Shown: piece after piece, positions 1 to 9,034 of the stretch
How positions within the stretch are numbered: the first letter of the stretch is position 1
How the letters are laid out: the number at the start of each line of letters is the position of its first letter
NCBI RefSeq assembly: GCF_030209355.1
Contig: NZ_JARVSF010000010.1
Coordinates: forward strand, 1-64,000
From: Pseudarthrobacter sp. fls2-241-R2A-127
GTDB lineage: Bacteria > Actinomycetota > Actinomycetes > Actinomycetales > Micrococcaceae
Direction of reading: 5' to 3'
Length of the DNA: 64,000 nt
Notes under the pieces: model-generated
What the model was told of the DNA's origin: nothing
Database searches by the model: none
What the model saw: the letters and a program-made list of their open reading frames with translations, nothing else
Position numbers and translations under genes: made by a program

Positions 1-60
1 GTCCTCTTATTGCGTCAAATCGATCCCCGTGTCATCAACCTGCCGGGGCAGTACACCTAG
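1..60 (+). CDS. 3' end of an unidentified gene (partial)
   Basis: The first 60 bases read as an open frame in phase 1, ending in TAG at 58-60, with C-terminus LRQIDPRVINLPGQYT. The gene starts left of the window. Only 19 bases separate its stop from the sugar-kinase ATG at 80, so it is probably the preceding cistron of the same sugar operon. Nineteen residues are too few to name a family. Confidence 0.5.
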   Translation, partial: VLLLRQIDPRVINLPGQYT

Positions 61-79
61 CCCTGCCCGGGAGACAACC

Positions 80-1051
80 ATGGAATACCTTGGAGCAGCA
101 CGACGAGATGCCCACCAGGCCCTGGACGCCGTCGTTGTCGGTGAAGCGCTGATCGATGTGGTCACCACACCGAACAGCCGGGTGGAGTACCCCGGCGGGT
201 CGCCGGCCAACGTCGCCTACGGCCTCGGGCTGCTGGGCGTCCCCACGGGCCTGCTCACCGCCATCGCACCCGATGCACGGGGAGTTTCGATAGAAAATCA
301 CCTCCGCCGGGCAGGAGTGACTCTTCTGCCCGGTTCAAAATTTCTTGACCGCACGGCGACAGCCACCGCAACCCTCGGACCCGACGGATCAGCCGAATAC
401 GACTTCGACATCCGCTGGGAGCTGCAGGCAGCAACGCCTGCCTATTTCCCCAAAATCCTCCACACCGGTTCAATAGCAACCTTCCTGAACCCCGGGGCCG
501 GTTCCGTCAGAACCCTCCTCGAACGGGCCCACCGGCATTCCACCATCACGTGCGACCCGAACATCAGGCCATCCCTGCTTGGCAGCCATTCAGAAGCGAA
601 GGCAACCTTCGAAGACATCGCCGCCCTGACCGACGTCGTCAAACTCAGCGATGAGGACGTCCACTGGCTGTACCCCTCGAAAACACTGGAAGAAGCCGCT
701 GGGCACATCCTCCGGCTGGGCGCAGGGCTGGCGGTGATCACTACCGGCGCCGCCGGCTCACGGTTCACTTCCCTGTCGGCGAGCATCACTGTTCCCGCAG
801 TCACAGCGACCGTGGCGGACACCATCGGTGCCGGCGACTCCTACATGGCCGCACTCATCCTGGGCCTCCTTACGCGAGGCACCGAAGGATTTGCCCCCGC
901 CGTCATGGAGCAGCTGGGACGCACCGCCGCCGCAGCAGCGGCCATCACCGTCCAGCGCGCCGGAGCGAACCCGCCTACCCTTGACGAACTGACATCTGCT
1001 GTCGGGGCACCGACCTCCGCGCCCCAAGCTTTCGCGTTCGATCAGGTGTAA
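80..1051 (+). CDS. PfkB-family sugar kinase (fructokinase-like)
   Basis: This 323-aa protein belongs to the PfkB/ribokinase family, which transfers phosphate from ATP to a sugar in the cytoplasm. The N-terminal substrate-binding motif PGGSPANVAYGLG lies near residues 38-50. The C-terminal signature DTIGAGDSY lies at 247-255 and includes the GAGD anion hole with the probable catalytic base D253. The length is normal for the family. I chose ATG 80 because a GGGAGA ribosome-binding site lies just upstream; the in-frame GTG at 29 would run through the end of the preceding gene. An ABC sugar importer follows after 64 bases, so this kinase probably phosphorylates the imported sugar or its breakdown product. 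The motif context suggests fructokinase, but the substrate is inferred. Confidence 0.85.
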   Translation: MEYLGAARRDAHQALDAVVVGEALIDVVTTPNSRVEYPGGSPANVAYGLGLLGVPTGLLTAIAPDARGVSIENHLRRAGVTLLPGSKFLDRTATATATLGPDGSAEYDFDIRWELQAATPAYFPKILHTGSIATFLNPGAGSVRTLLERAHRHSTITCDPNIRPSLLGSHSEAKATFEDIAALTDVVKLSDEDVHWLYPSKTLEEAAGHILRLGAGLAVITTGAAGSRFTSLSASITVPAVTATVADTIGAGDSYMAALILGLLTRGTEGFAPAVMEQLGRTAAAAAAITVQRAGANPPTLDELTSAVGAPTSAPQAFAFDQV

Positions 1052-1115
1052 GAGAAGCAACCCTGCGGACAACAAAAGCACCGGACCCCGTTTACTCTGT
1101 TAGGAGGAGCCGATA

Positions 1116-2576
1116 ATGACGTCCGAAAAGACACGGGGGCAACCAGCCCCTTCGCATTCGCTGCGGCCCAGCGGCAGGTTCGCACAGCTTAGCCGCCGTT
1201 CCATGCTGGGCCTGACCGGGATCGCCGTGGCGGGAGCCACCGTGGGCGCTTGGCCGCGGCTGACCGGTGCTGACATCCCGGGCCGGGGCAGCAAGGCCTT
1301 GAACATCGCCATCCTTGGGACGGCGGCGGATGCCGCGGGCCGCCAAGGCCTGATCCAGGCCTTTACCGCCGCGCATCCAGACATCCCCGTGCAACTGCAG
1401 GCGATTCAGGGTGCGGACTGGAAAGACTTCTTTTCCAAGATCCTCACCATGGTGGCCGCGGGAGCGCCGCCGGATGTCGTCTATGTCGCCACCGAAGGCG
1501 CCCAGTTGTTCGCCGACAAACTCGCGGAGCCGTTGGACAGTTTCGTCCGCCGGGACGCTGCGGCGATGCGTGATTACTTTAACGACGTCCATCCCAGCTT
1601 GCTGGAAGCCTTCATGTACCAAGGAAGCCTGTACCAACTTCCACTGGACTGGAACGCGGCCAACATGTACATGAACACCACCACCTTTGCCCAAGCCGGG
1701 CTTGACCGGCCCAAGGACGATTGGACGAAGGACGACTTCGGCGCCACCCTGAAAGCCCTTCGCAAGGCCCGGCCAGCTGATTTCACCCCGTACTACTGGA
1801 CCAACCGCCTTTTTGGCGGGGTCGTGCCGTGGCTCTACGCCAACGACACCAGCTTCCTGTCCGAAACGAAGGCACCGGGCGGGGACTGGCTGTGGGACGC
1901 CTTTTACCCGTCCGACCCTGCCCGTGGGATCCGGGGCGGCGGGTATCAGTGGCTGGCTCCGAACGCCGAGGACGGGCGGGTGATCGAAACATTCGACTAT
2001 TTGCGCGAACTGGTGGCCGAAGGACTGGGCGTGCGTCCCGAGTCCGGGGGCGGAAACGCCTTGGTGGGCCTGTTCGGCAACAACCGCATCGGCACCACCC
2101 CCGCAGGGGGATACTGGGCGCAGGGTCTGCACGAGGCCGGGATGAGTGCCGATCAATTCGACGTGCAGTTCTTCCCGCGCTGGCGGACCCAGCGACATCA
2201 GTTCGGCGCTGCCGGCTACGCGATTATGCGCACGGCGAAGGACAAGGATGCCGCGTGGGAGTGGGTGAAGTTCTGTTCTACGCGTGAAGCGATGCAGCTG
2301 GCCATTCCCAAGCCGAACACCACGCCGACCCGCCGTTCGATGGTCAACGAGTCCTTCTACGCCGCCACCGGGCCTCGGCACTGGAAAGTCTTCTACGACA
2401 CCTTGGACAGATTCCCCACCTCCGGCCCGATTCCCGCCCCGCCCCAGCAGGCCGCCGTCGAAACTGCCCTGATGAAGAACGTGTCCACCGCGGTCAGCGG
2501 CAGCTCCGCCGACGTCCGGACAGCGATGGGCAACCTGCAGCGCGACCTCGAACTGGCTCTGAGGAGGAACTCATGA
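1116..2576 (+). CDS. sugar ABC transporter substrate-binding protein, Tat-type signal
   Basis: This 486-aa extracytoplasmic binding protein of the MalE/UgpB class (family 1) would capture a carbohydrate and deliver it to the two permeases downstream. The N-terminus carries a twin-arginine motif, SRRSML at residues 26-31, followed by a hydrophobic stretch to about residue 47, so export by Tat is likely. There is no lipobox cysteine, so membrane anchoring as a lipoprotein is not supported. The mature part has the usual pattern of GAPPDVVYV near residue 130 and a C-terminal all-helical lobe. A strong GGAGG ribosome-binding site precedes ATG 1116. The stop overlaps the next start by 4 bases (ATGA). 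The ligand cannot be read from sequence. Confidence 0.9.
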   Translation: MTSEKTRGQPAPSHSLRPSGRFAQLSRRSMLGLTGIAVAGATVGAWPRLTGADIPGRGSKALNIAILGTAADAAGRQGLIQAFTAAHPDIPVQLQAIQGADWKDFFSKILTMVAAGAPPDVVYVATEGAQLFADKLAEPLDSFVRRDAAAMRDYFNDVHPSLLEAFMYQGSLYQLPLDWNAANMYMNTTTFAQAGLDRPKDDWTKDDFGATLKALRKARPADFTPYYWTNRLFGGVVPWLYANDTSFLSETKAPGGDWLWDAFYPSDPARGIRGGGYQWLAPNAEDGRVIETFDYLRELVAEGLGVRPESGGGNALVGLFGNNRIGTTPAGGYWAQGLHEAGMSADQFDVQFFPRWRTQRHQFGAAGYAIMRTAKDKDAAWEWVKFCSTREAMQLAIPKPNTTPTRRSMVNESFYAATGPRHWKVFYDTLDRFPTSGPIPAPPQQAAVETALMKNVSTAVSGSSADVRTAMGNLQRDLELALRRNS

Positions 2577-3502
2577 CTGCCGCATCCACCGCCCAGGGGC
2601 GAACAGTGAAACCGCTGGCCGTAAAGCGCTCCCTTGTGGAGCGCTGGCTGGCGAGGATTTTCCTGGCTCCCACCGTGCTGGGGATGGCCCTGTTTACGTT
2701 CCTGCCGATCATCGCATCCTTGGTCCTGGCTTTCTTCCGCTGGGACATCATTTCGGCGCCACAGTTCGTCGGTTTCGCCAACTTCGCTTCACTGGCAGAA
2801 GACCCCACCGTACGCGTGTCCTTCCTCAACACCGTCGTGTTCGTCGTTGTCGCGGTCATTCTTCAGCTGGGCATCGCGCTCTGCCTGGCATCCATGCTGC
2901 AGGCCCGGATGCCATCCTGGCTGAGGGTGTTCCTCCGCTCCACCTTTTTCTTCCCGCTGGTCCTGTCCGCCGCGTCCGTGTCCATCTTCATGCGGTATAT
3001 GTTCAACGAACAGTTCGGCGTCGTGAACTGGCTTTTGTCACTGGTCGGGATTCCCGCTGTGCCGTGGTTGACAAGCCCCGCGGCATCGGCCGCCGTCGTT
3101 GTGCTGGTCTACGTCTGGCAAAACTTCGGCTTCTCGTTCCTGCTGTTCCTCGGCGCGCTCACCAACATCCCGAAGGAACTCCACGAAGCGGCGAACCTTG
3201 ATGGCGCCGCAGGCTGGAAGCAGTTCAGCAACGTGACGCTTCCACTCATCAGCCCCACGGTGCTCGTGGCCTCGGTCATGGCCATCATCAGCGCCCTGCA
3301 AGTCTTCGACCAACCGTATGTCCTGACCAACGGCGGCCCCGGCGATTCCACCCGGACAGCCGTCATGGTGATCTTTGAATCCGCCTTCCAGCAACTGGAG
3401 TTTGGCAAAGCCTCAGCCATCGGTCTGGTACTCACCGTGCTGATCCTTGCCGTCACCGCTCTCCAGTTCCGCCTTAGCCGCCGCTTCGTGTTCTACCAGT
3501 GA
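2573..3502 (+). CDS. sugar ABC transporter permease (MalF/UgpA type)
   Basis: This 309-aa inner-membrane permease has about six hydrophobic segments (near residues 30-55, 83-110, 120-142, 171-197, 225-250 and 285-302). The coupling helix carries the EAA motif, seen as EAANLDGA at about 205-212, which docks on the transporter ATPase. It would pair with the second permease as a MalF/MalG-type heterodimer. The gene overlaps the binding-protein gene by ATGA, a sign of coupled translation. No ATPase gene is present in the operon, so a shared ATPase of the MsiK type elsewhere in the genome is presumably used. Confidence 0.9.
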   Translation: MTAASTAQGRTVKPLAVKRSLVERWLARIFLAPTVLGMALFTFLPIIASLVLAFFRWDIISAPQFVGFANFASLAEDPTVRVSFLNTVVFVVVAVILQLGIALCLASMLQARMPSWLRVFLRSTFFFPLVLSAASVSIFMRYMFNEQFGVVNWLLSLVGIPAVPWLTSPAASAAVVVLVYVWQNFGFSFLLFLGALTNIPKELHEAANLDGAAGWKQFSNVTLPLISPTVLVASVMAIISALQVFDQPYVLTNGGPGDSTRTAVMVIFESAFQQLEFGKASAIGLVLTVLILAVTALQFRLSRRFVFYQ

Positions 3503-3510
3503 GGTCCCCC

Positions 3511-4422
3511 ATGCCCAGCCACACCCTGCAGACCGGGACCGGCAAGCATTCCGGTTCCACCACCGACACGCCCACCACCCCCAAGCCTTACCGGACACGC
3601 CGGCTGCCCGCAGCCAGCACCGTCGGCAGATACACGGCGTTGGCCGTGGCAGCGGCGCTGACCCTCGGCCCTGTCCTGTGGACCTTGTCCACGTCGCTGC
3701 GGACGCCGTCGGCATCCTTCAACCTGCCGCCGTCCTTCCTGCCCGTCAACCCTGACTTCACCGCTTACCAGGAGGTGTTCCAGCAGATCAATGTCGGCCT
3801 CCTTGTCCTGAACAGCGCCCTGGTAACGGGGCTGATCGCACTTGGGCAGATGGCATCGGCGACCCTGGCCGGCTACGTCTTCGCCCGCCTGGATTTCCGC
3901 GGCAAGAACGCCGTCTTCTCGCTGGTCCTGGCCACCATGATGGTCCCCGTACAGGTCACTATCGTCCCGGTGTTCATGCTGATCCGCGGCATGGGCCTGT
4001 CCGACACCCTCCTGGCCTTGATCCTGCCCGCCGTCCCCACGGCATTCGGCACCTTCCTGTTGCGCCAATACTTCCTGGGCCTGCCGAATGACTTCGCGGA
4101 AGCGGCCGCGCTGGACGGTGCCGGACCCTGGCGGATCTTCCGGTCCATCTATGTTCCTTTGGCCGTCCCCGGCATGGCCATCGTTGGGATCCTGGCCTTT
4201 AACTTCCATTGGAACGAGTTCTTCCGGCCGCTGATCCTCACCATCAGCGAACAGAACTTCACCCTTCCCCTCGGCCTGGTCACGCTTCAGGGGAACCTCG
4301 GCACGGGCAGCATTTCCGTGGTTCTCGCCGGCGTAATCCTGTCCATGCTGCCGGCCCTGGTCGTCTTCATCTTCGGCCAACGGACTCTGCGGGAAGGCCT
4401 TACGGCCGGCGCCAGCAAATAG
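3511..4422 (+). CDS. sugar ABC transporter permease (MalG/UgpE type)
   Basis: This 303-aa integral membrane protein is the second permease of the sugar importer. It has a cytoplasmic N-terminal stretch of about 40 residues rich in Thr and Pro, then six membrane segments, with the EAA motif EAAALDGAGPW at about 197-207. ATG 3511 is chosen because GAGG at 3501-3504 sits 6 bases upstream; an alternative GTG at 3499 overlaps the preceding stop but has no ribosome-binding site. It is the last recognisable gene of the operon; the following 560 bases are gene-poor. Confidence 0.88.
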   Translation: MPSHTLQTGTGKHSGSTTDTPTTPKPYRTRRLPAASTVGRYTALAVAAALTLGPVLWTLSTSLRTPSASFNLPPSFLPVNPDFTAYQEVFQQINVGLLVLNSALVTGLIALGQMASATLAGYVFARLDFRGKNAVFSLVLATMMVPVQVTIVPVFMLIRGMGLSDTLLALILPAVPTAFGTFLLRQYFLGLPNDFAEAAALDGAGPWRIFRSIYVPLAVPGMAIVGILAFNFHWNEFFRPLILTISEQNFTLPLGLVTLQGNLGTGSISVVLAGVILSMLPALVVFIFGQRTLREGLTAGASK

Positions 4423-4636
4423 GGCAGATGTTGTAGACAGGAACACGTCCCCGGGGTGCATCATCTCGGAATGGCAGGGCGAGTAGCTCCCGTGAGTTGG
4501 TGGTGCGGTCAGCCCAGCGGACGGTAGATGCAGCAACCATGGCTGCTGCAAGGGCCGGCGGGACGGCGCCGGCGCGGGACAAAACGAGCGCGAAAAAGGC
4601 CGATAGACCAAATATAAGTGTCGACAATGTCCCCAC
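4400..4636 (-). CDS. possible small membrane protein (weak candidate)
   Basis: A 78-codon open frame starts at GTG 4636, preceded on its strand by a purine-rich AAGGGGG stretch. It predicts a short N-terminus, one or two hydrophobic segments (about residues 3-19 and 23-37) and a polar tail ending in a CPIC motif. It overlaps the 3' end of the plus-strand permease gene by 23 bases. Its codon use is less GC-biased at third positions than neighbouring genes. I recognise no family; it could be a real small gene or a chance frame in a decayed region. Confidence 0.22.
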   Translation of the reverse strand: MGTLSTLIFGLSAFFALVLSRAGAVPPALAAAMVAASTVRWADRTTNSRELLALPFRDDAPRGRVPVYNICPICWRRP

Positions 4637-4956
4637 CCCCTTAGGCAGGACAATGGCGAGCTCGGCTCCCTGCGTCGCCCTAAATTCGCCTATCTTGTAT
4701 GTCCTTGCACCAAGCTAAAGGCACTTCATGTCGTTCCCACTCCCCCGGCGAATGAATAGGCGTAGGCAAACTGCGGCCCACCCAACAAAACTGGAACGAG
4801 GACGCGCATACCGCCAGCTCATCAGTCGGAAGGCCCACAAGCCAGGGCCCTGGACCCGCCACCCACACAACTGAATAGGTCACCGCGGGGCCAGGCCACA
4901 GCCCGCGACCCAATCCGTGAGGCGACGCGACCACAAGCTTTGTCAACACGTTAAAG
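4423..4956. other. gene-poor stretch between sugar operon and tRNA-Leu
   Basis: About 530 bases hold no convincing gene apart from the weak 78-codon minus-strand frame at its left end. Two hairpins are visible: TGCAGCA/TGCTGCA at 4529-4535 and 4544-4550, and GCCGGCG/CGCCGGC at 4554-4560 and 4567-4573. The second could end the sugar operon, although no T-run follows. The stretch lies against the 3' end of tRNA-Leu, a common place for remnants of integrated DNA. I found no copy of the tRNA end that would mark an attachment site. Confidence 0.5.
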
Positions 4957-4980
4957 CAAAAACCCCTCTGACGAGGGGTT
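4957..4980 (-). terminator. intrinsic terminator of tRNA-Leu
   Basis: On the minus strand AACCCCTC, a 4-base loop GTCA and GAGGGGTT form an 8-bp stem followed by a T-run. It begins six bases beyond the tRNA-Leu 3' end, so it is the expected transcription stop for the tRNA. Confidence 0.85.
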
Positions 4981-4985
4981 ATGCG

Positions 4986-5067
4986 TGCCCGAGGTGGGAC
5001 TCGAACCCACACACCTTTCGATACCGCATTTTGAGTGCGGCGCGTCTGCCAATTCCGCCACTCGGGC
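4986..5067 (-). tRNA. tRNA-Leu (anticodon CAA)
   Basis: The minus strand folds as a class II tRNA. The acceptor arms are GCCCGAG (5067-5061) and CTCGGGC (4993-4987) with discriminator A at 4986. The anticodon stem CCGCA/TGCGG encloses loop CTCAAAA, giving anticodon CAA. A variable arm and the T-arm GTGGGTTCGAGTCCCAC complete the fold. The 82-base length and A73 fit leucine tRNA. CCA is not encoded. Confidence 0.95.
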
Positions 5068-5228
5068 GCGGAATACATGGAGTGAAAGTACGCCCACAGC
5101 TGACTGTGAGCAACGCGATCGCTTCACGTACGCGGAATTACTCTACATGCAGATAGGCTGAATTCCAGAATCGCGCCGCCGTCGCCGCAACCGAACCCCT
5201 GCAAGCCAAGTACAGCCGCGGTGGCACC

Positions 5229-5234
5229 TAAGAT
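5229..5234 (+). promoter_or_regulatory. candidate -10 element of pdtaR
   Basis: TAAGAT fits the actinobacterial -10 pattern TANNNT and lies 35 bases before the pdtaR GTG, predicting a leader of about 29 bases that contains the AAGGAG ribosome-binding site. No good -35 element is visible. Confidence 0.35.
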
Positions 5235-5269
5235 AGTGATGTCCCGCCGTACCTTTTCAAGGAGATCCC

Positions 5270-5875
5270 GTGACTGAACAGACGGAGTCCAAGCCCACGT
5301 CCCAGCCGGCGCGCCGCGTCATTGTGGCAGAGGATGAAACCCTCATCCGCCTCGACATCATCGAGATCCTGCGCGGTGAAGGCTATGACGTTGTGGGTGA
5401 GGCGGACAACGGCGAGAAGGCCGTCCAGCTCGCAGAAGAACTGAAGCCGGACCTGGTCCTCATGGACGTCAAGATGCCCGTCATGGACGGCATTTCCGCG
5501 GCCGAGAAGATCGTCAAGGCCCGCATCGCCCCCGTGGTGCTGCTCACCGCCTTCAGCCAGAAGGAACTGGTCGAGCGTGCCCGGGACGCCGGCGCCATGG
5601 CCTACGTGGTGAAGCCGTTCACCCCCGCAGACCTTATCCCGGCCCTGGAGATCGCCCTCTCCCGCCACGAGGAAATCAAAGCCCTCGAGAGCGAGGTTTC
5701 CGACCTCCAGGAGCAGTTCGCCACCCGCAAGCTCGTGGAGCGCGCCAAGAGCCTGCTGACCACCAAGATGGGCCTGACGGAGCCGGAGGCCTTCCGCTGG
5801 ATCCAGAAGACCTCCATGGACCGCCGCCTCAGCATGCGTGAGGTCGCCGAAACCATCATCAACCAGGTCAACTAG
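5270..5875 (+). CDS. pdtaR: ANTAR-domain response regulator, PdtaR-like
   Basis: This 201-aa two-component response regulator joins a receiver domain (about 15-130) to an ANTAR RNA-binding domain (about 140-196). Receiver residues are intact: acidic pair E21/D22, phospho-acceptor D66 in LVLMDVKMP, T93 and K115. ANTAR proteins bind paired hexaloop hairpins in mRNA and act by antitermination. The orthologue in M. tuberculosis (Rv1626, PdtaR) is activated by the histidine kinase PdtaS; no kinase gene is in this window. The GTG start at 5270 follows AAGGAG with 5 bases spacing. It is monocistronic: tRNA-Leu lies upstream on the other strand and a bidirectional terminator lies downstream. Its position beside pyk matches conserved actinobacterial order. 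Confidence 0.93.
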   Translation: MTEQTESKPTSQPARRVIVAEDETLIRLDIIEILRGEGYDVVGEADNGEKAVQLAEELKPDLVLMDVKMPVMDGISAAEKIVKARIAPVVLLTAFSQKELVERARDAGAMAYVVKPFTPADLIPALEIALSRHEEIKALESEVSDLQEQFATRKLVERAKSLLTTKMGLTEPEAFRWIQKTSMDRRLSMREVAETIINQVN

Positions 5876-5970
5876 CCTGCGGGCAGGCCCCGGAGGAAGT
5901 ACGACGCCGGCCCTGCCACCAACAGTTGGGCAGCCCACCAAAGCGCCCGCTCACCGCAGAAGCAAAGCAA

Positions 5971-5998
5971 AGAACCCCCGCCAACCGGCGGGGGTTCT
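5971..5998. terminator. bidirectional terminator between pdtaR and pyk
   Basis: AGAACCCCCGCC and GGCGGGGGTTCT form a perfect 12-bp stem around the loop AACC, flanked by A/G-rich and T-rich sequence on both sides (AAAGCA left, TGCTTT right). It separates two convergent genes and can serve both. Confidence 0.88.
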
Positions 5999-6021
5999 CT
6001 GCTTTATCCGAAGACTGGGGC

Positions 6022-7512
6022 CTAGGCCTTCTTCTTCTTTTCCGGCCAGGGGCCGAGCTTTTCCTTGTTGCTGCTGACTTCACCGGCGCGGGTGGAGTCG
6101 GCCAGGTCGCCTACCTTGTGCACCTTCAGCGAGTTGGTTGAACCGGCCTTTCCGGGAGGGGACCCGGCAGCGATGACCACCAGGTCACCGTCCTGCACCA
6201 GGCCCATTTCCTCGAGACTGCGGTCCACCTGCGCCGTCATGGCGTCCGTGTGGTCCACCATCTGCACCAGTACCGGCTGAATGCCCCAGGTGAGCGCCAT
6301 CTGGTTCCAGACCTGCTCCACCGGGGTGAACGCGAAGACCGGCTTGATGGGCCGCAGGCGTGACAGGCGCCGGGCGGAGTCTCCGGACTGGGTGAACGCA
6401 CAGATGTACTTGGCGTCCAGCTGGTCGGCGATTTCGACGGCGGCACGCGTGATGGCGCCGCCACGGGTCTTGGGCTTGGTCCCCAGCGGGGGGACGCGCT
6501 CCAGGCCGTGGACCTCGGTGGATTCGATGATCCGGGCCATGGTCTTGACCGTTTCGATCGGGTACTTGCCCACGCTGGTCTCGCCGGAGAGCATGACGGC
6601 GTCGGCACCGTCAAGGACGGCGTTGGCGCAGTCGGAGGCCTCAGCACGGGTTGGGCGCGGGTTATCGATCATCGACTCGAGCACCTGGGTGGCCACGATG
6701 ACCGGCTTCGCCCAGCGGCGGGCGAGCTCGATGGCGCGCTTCTGCACGATCGGCACTTCCTCCAGGGGAAGCTCCACACCCAGGTCGCCACGGGCCACCA
6801 TGATCGCGTCGAACGCGTCGATGATCTCCGGCAGCTGCTCAACAGCCTGCGGTTTTTCGATCTTGGCGATGACCGGCACGCGGCGGCCTTCTTCATCCAT
6901 GATCTCGTGCACGCGGGTGATGTCTGACGCGTCACGGACGAAGGACAGGGCTACCAGGTCCACGCCGCGGCGCATCGCCCAGCGGAGGTCGTCCTCGTCC
7001 TTTTCGCTCAACGCGGGAACGTTGACGGCCACGCCCGGAAGGTTGATGCCCTTGTTGTTGGACACCATGCCGCCCACCGTTACCTCGGCGACCACCTTGA
7101 CGTCGTCGACCTCGATGGCACGCAAAGCCACCTTGCCGTCGTCGATCAGGAGCGCGTCCCCCACCTTGACGTCCTCGGTGAGGCTCTTCAGGGTGGTGGA
7201 GCAGATCTCCTGGGTGCCGGGAACGTCCTCGGTGGTGATGGTGAAGATGTCACCTACGGCGAGGGCGTGCGGGCCGTCTACGAAACGGCCCAGGCGGATC
7301 TTGGGGCCCTGCAGGTCGGCCATGATGGCCACGGCCTTGCCCAGGTCCGATGCCGCCTTGCGGACGTTTTCGTAGGTGTTGTCATGCACGGTGTAGTCAC
7401 CGTGGCTCATGTTCATGCGGGCGACGTCAACGCCGGCCTCCAGCACAGCCAGGGTGTTCTCGTAGCTGGCAATTGCCGGGCCAAACGTAGCCACAATTTT
7501 TGCGCGTCTCAT
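6022..7512 (-). CDS. pyk: pyruvate kinase
   Basis: The 496-aa enzyme converts phosphoenolpyruvate and ADP to pyruvate and ATP, the last step of glycolysis. Visible active-site residues are R32, N34, S36 and H37 in ARMNMSHGD, the catalytic lysine K217 and metal ligand E219 in IAKIEKP, and ARGDLGVE at 240-247. The C-terminal allosteric domain is present, so the length is normal, and a lysine-rich tail (EKKKKA) closes the protein. ATG 7512 sits 6 bases after a TAGGGT -10 element, so the message may be leaderless, although AGG just before the ATG could act as a weak ribosome-binding site. The gene lies 64 bases after gltD and ends at the bidirectional terminator. Confidence 0.97.
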   Translation of the reverse strand: MRRAKIVATFGPAIASYENTLAVLEAGVDVARMNMSHGDYTVHDNTYENVRKAASDLGKAVAIMADLQGPKIRLGRFVDGPHALAVGDIFTITTEDVPGTQEICSTTLKSLTEDVKVGDALLIDDGKVALRAIEVDDVKVVAEVTVGGMVSNNKGINLPGVAVNVPALSEKDEDDLRWAMRRGVDLVALSFVRDASDITRVHEIMDEEGRRVPVIAKIEKPQAVEQLPEIIDAFDAIMVARGDLGVELPLEEVPIVQKRAIELARRWAKPVIVATQVLESMIDNPRPTRAEASDCANAVLDGADAVMLSGETSVGKYPIETVKTMARIIESTEVHGLERVPPLGTKPKTRGGAITRAAVEIADQLDAKYICAFTQSGDSARRLSRLRPIKPVFAFTPVEQVWNQMALTWGIQPVLVQMVDHTDAMTAQVDRSLEEMGLVQDGDLVVIAAGSPPGKAGSTNSLKVHKVGDLADSTRAGEVSSNKEKLGPWPEKKKKA

Positions 7513-7518
7513 ATACCT

Positions 7519-7524
7519 ACCCTA
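7519..7524 (-). promoter_or_regulatory. candidate -10 element placing pyk transcription start at its ATG
   Basis: On the minus strand TAGGGT is followed by exactly 6 bases (AGGTAT) and the pyk ATG. In actinobacteria this geometry puts transcription initiation at the start codon. The -35 region is weak. Confidence 0.4.
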
Positions 7525-7576
7525 TTGGTCTCTTGCATTGGTTAAGTTGTCGGCGAGGTGAACCCTCGATGCACCC

Positions 7577-9026
<1,450 letters not shown>

Positions 9027-9034
<8 letters not shown>

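Noticed and set aside
29..79. GTG 29 as start of the sugar kinase
   Set aside because: It overlaps the end of the upstream frame and has no ribosome-binding site; ATG 80 has one.
4957..5067. Attachment site at tRNA-Leu
   Set aside because: No direct repeat of the tRNA 3' end and no integrase were found in the window.
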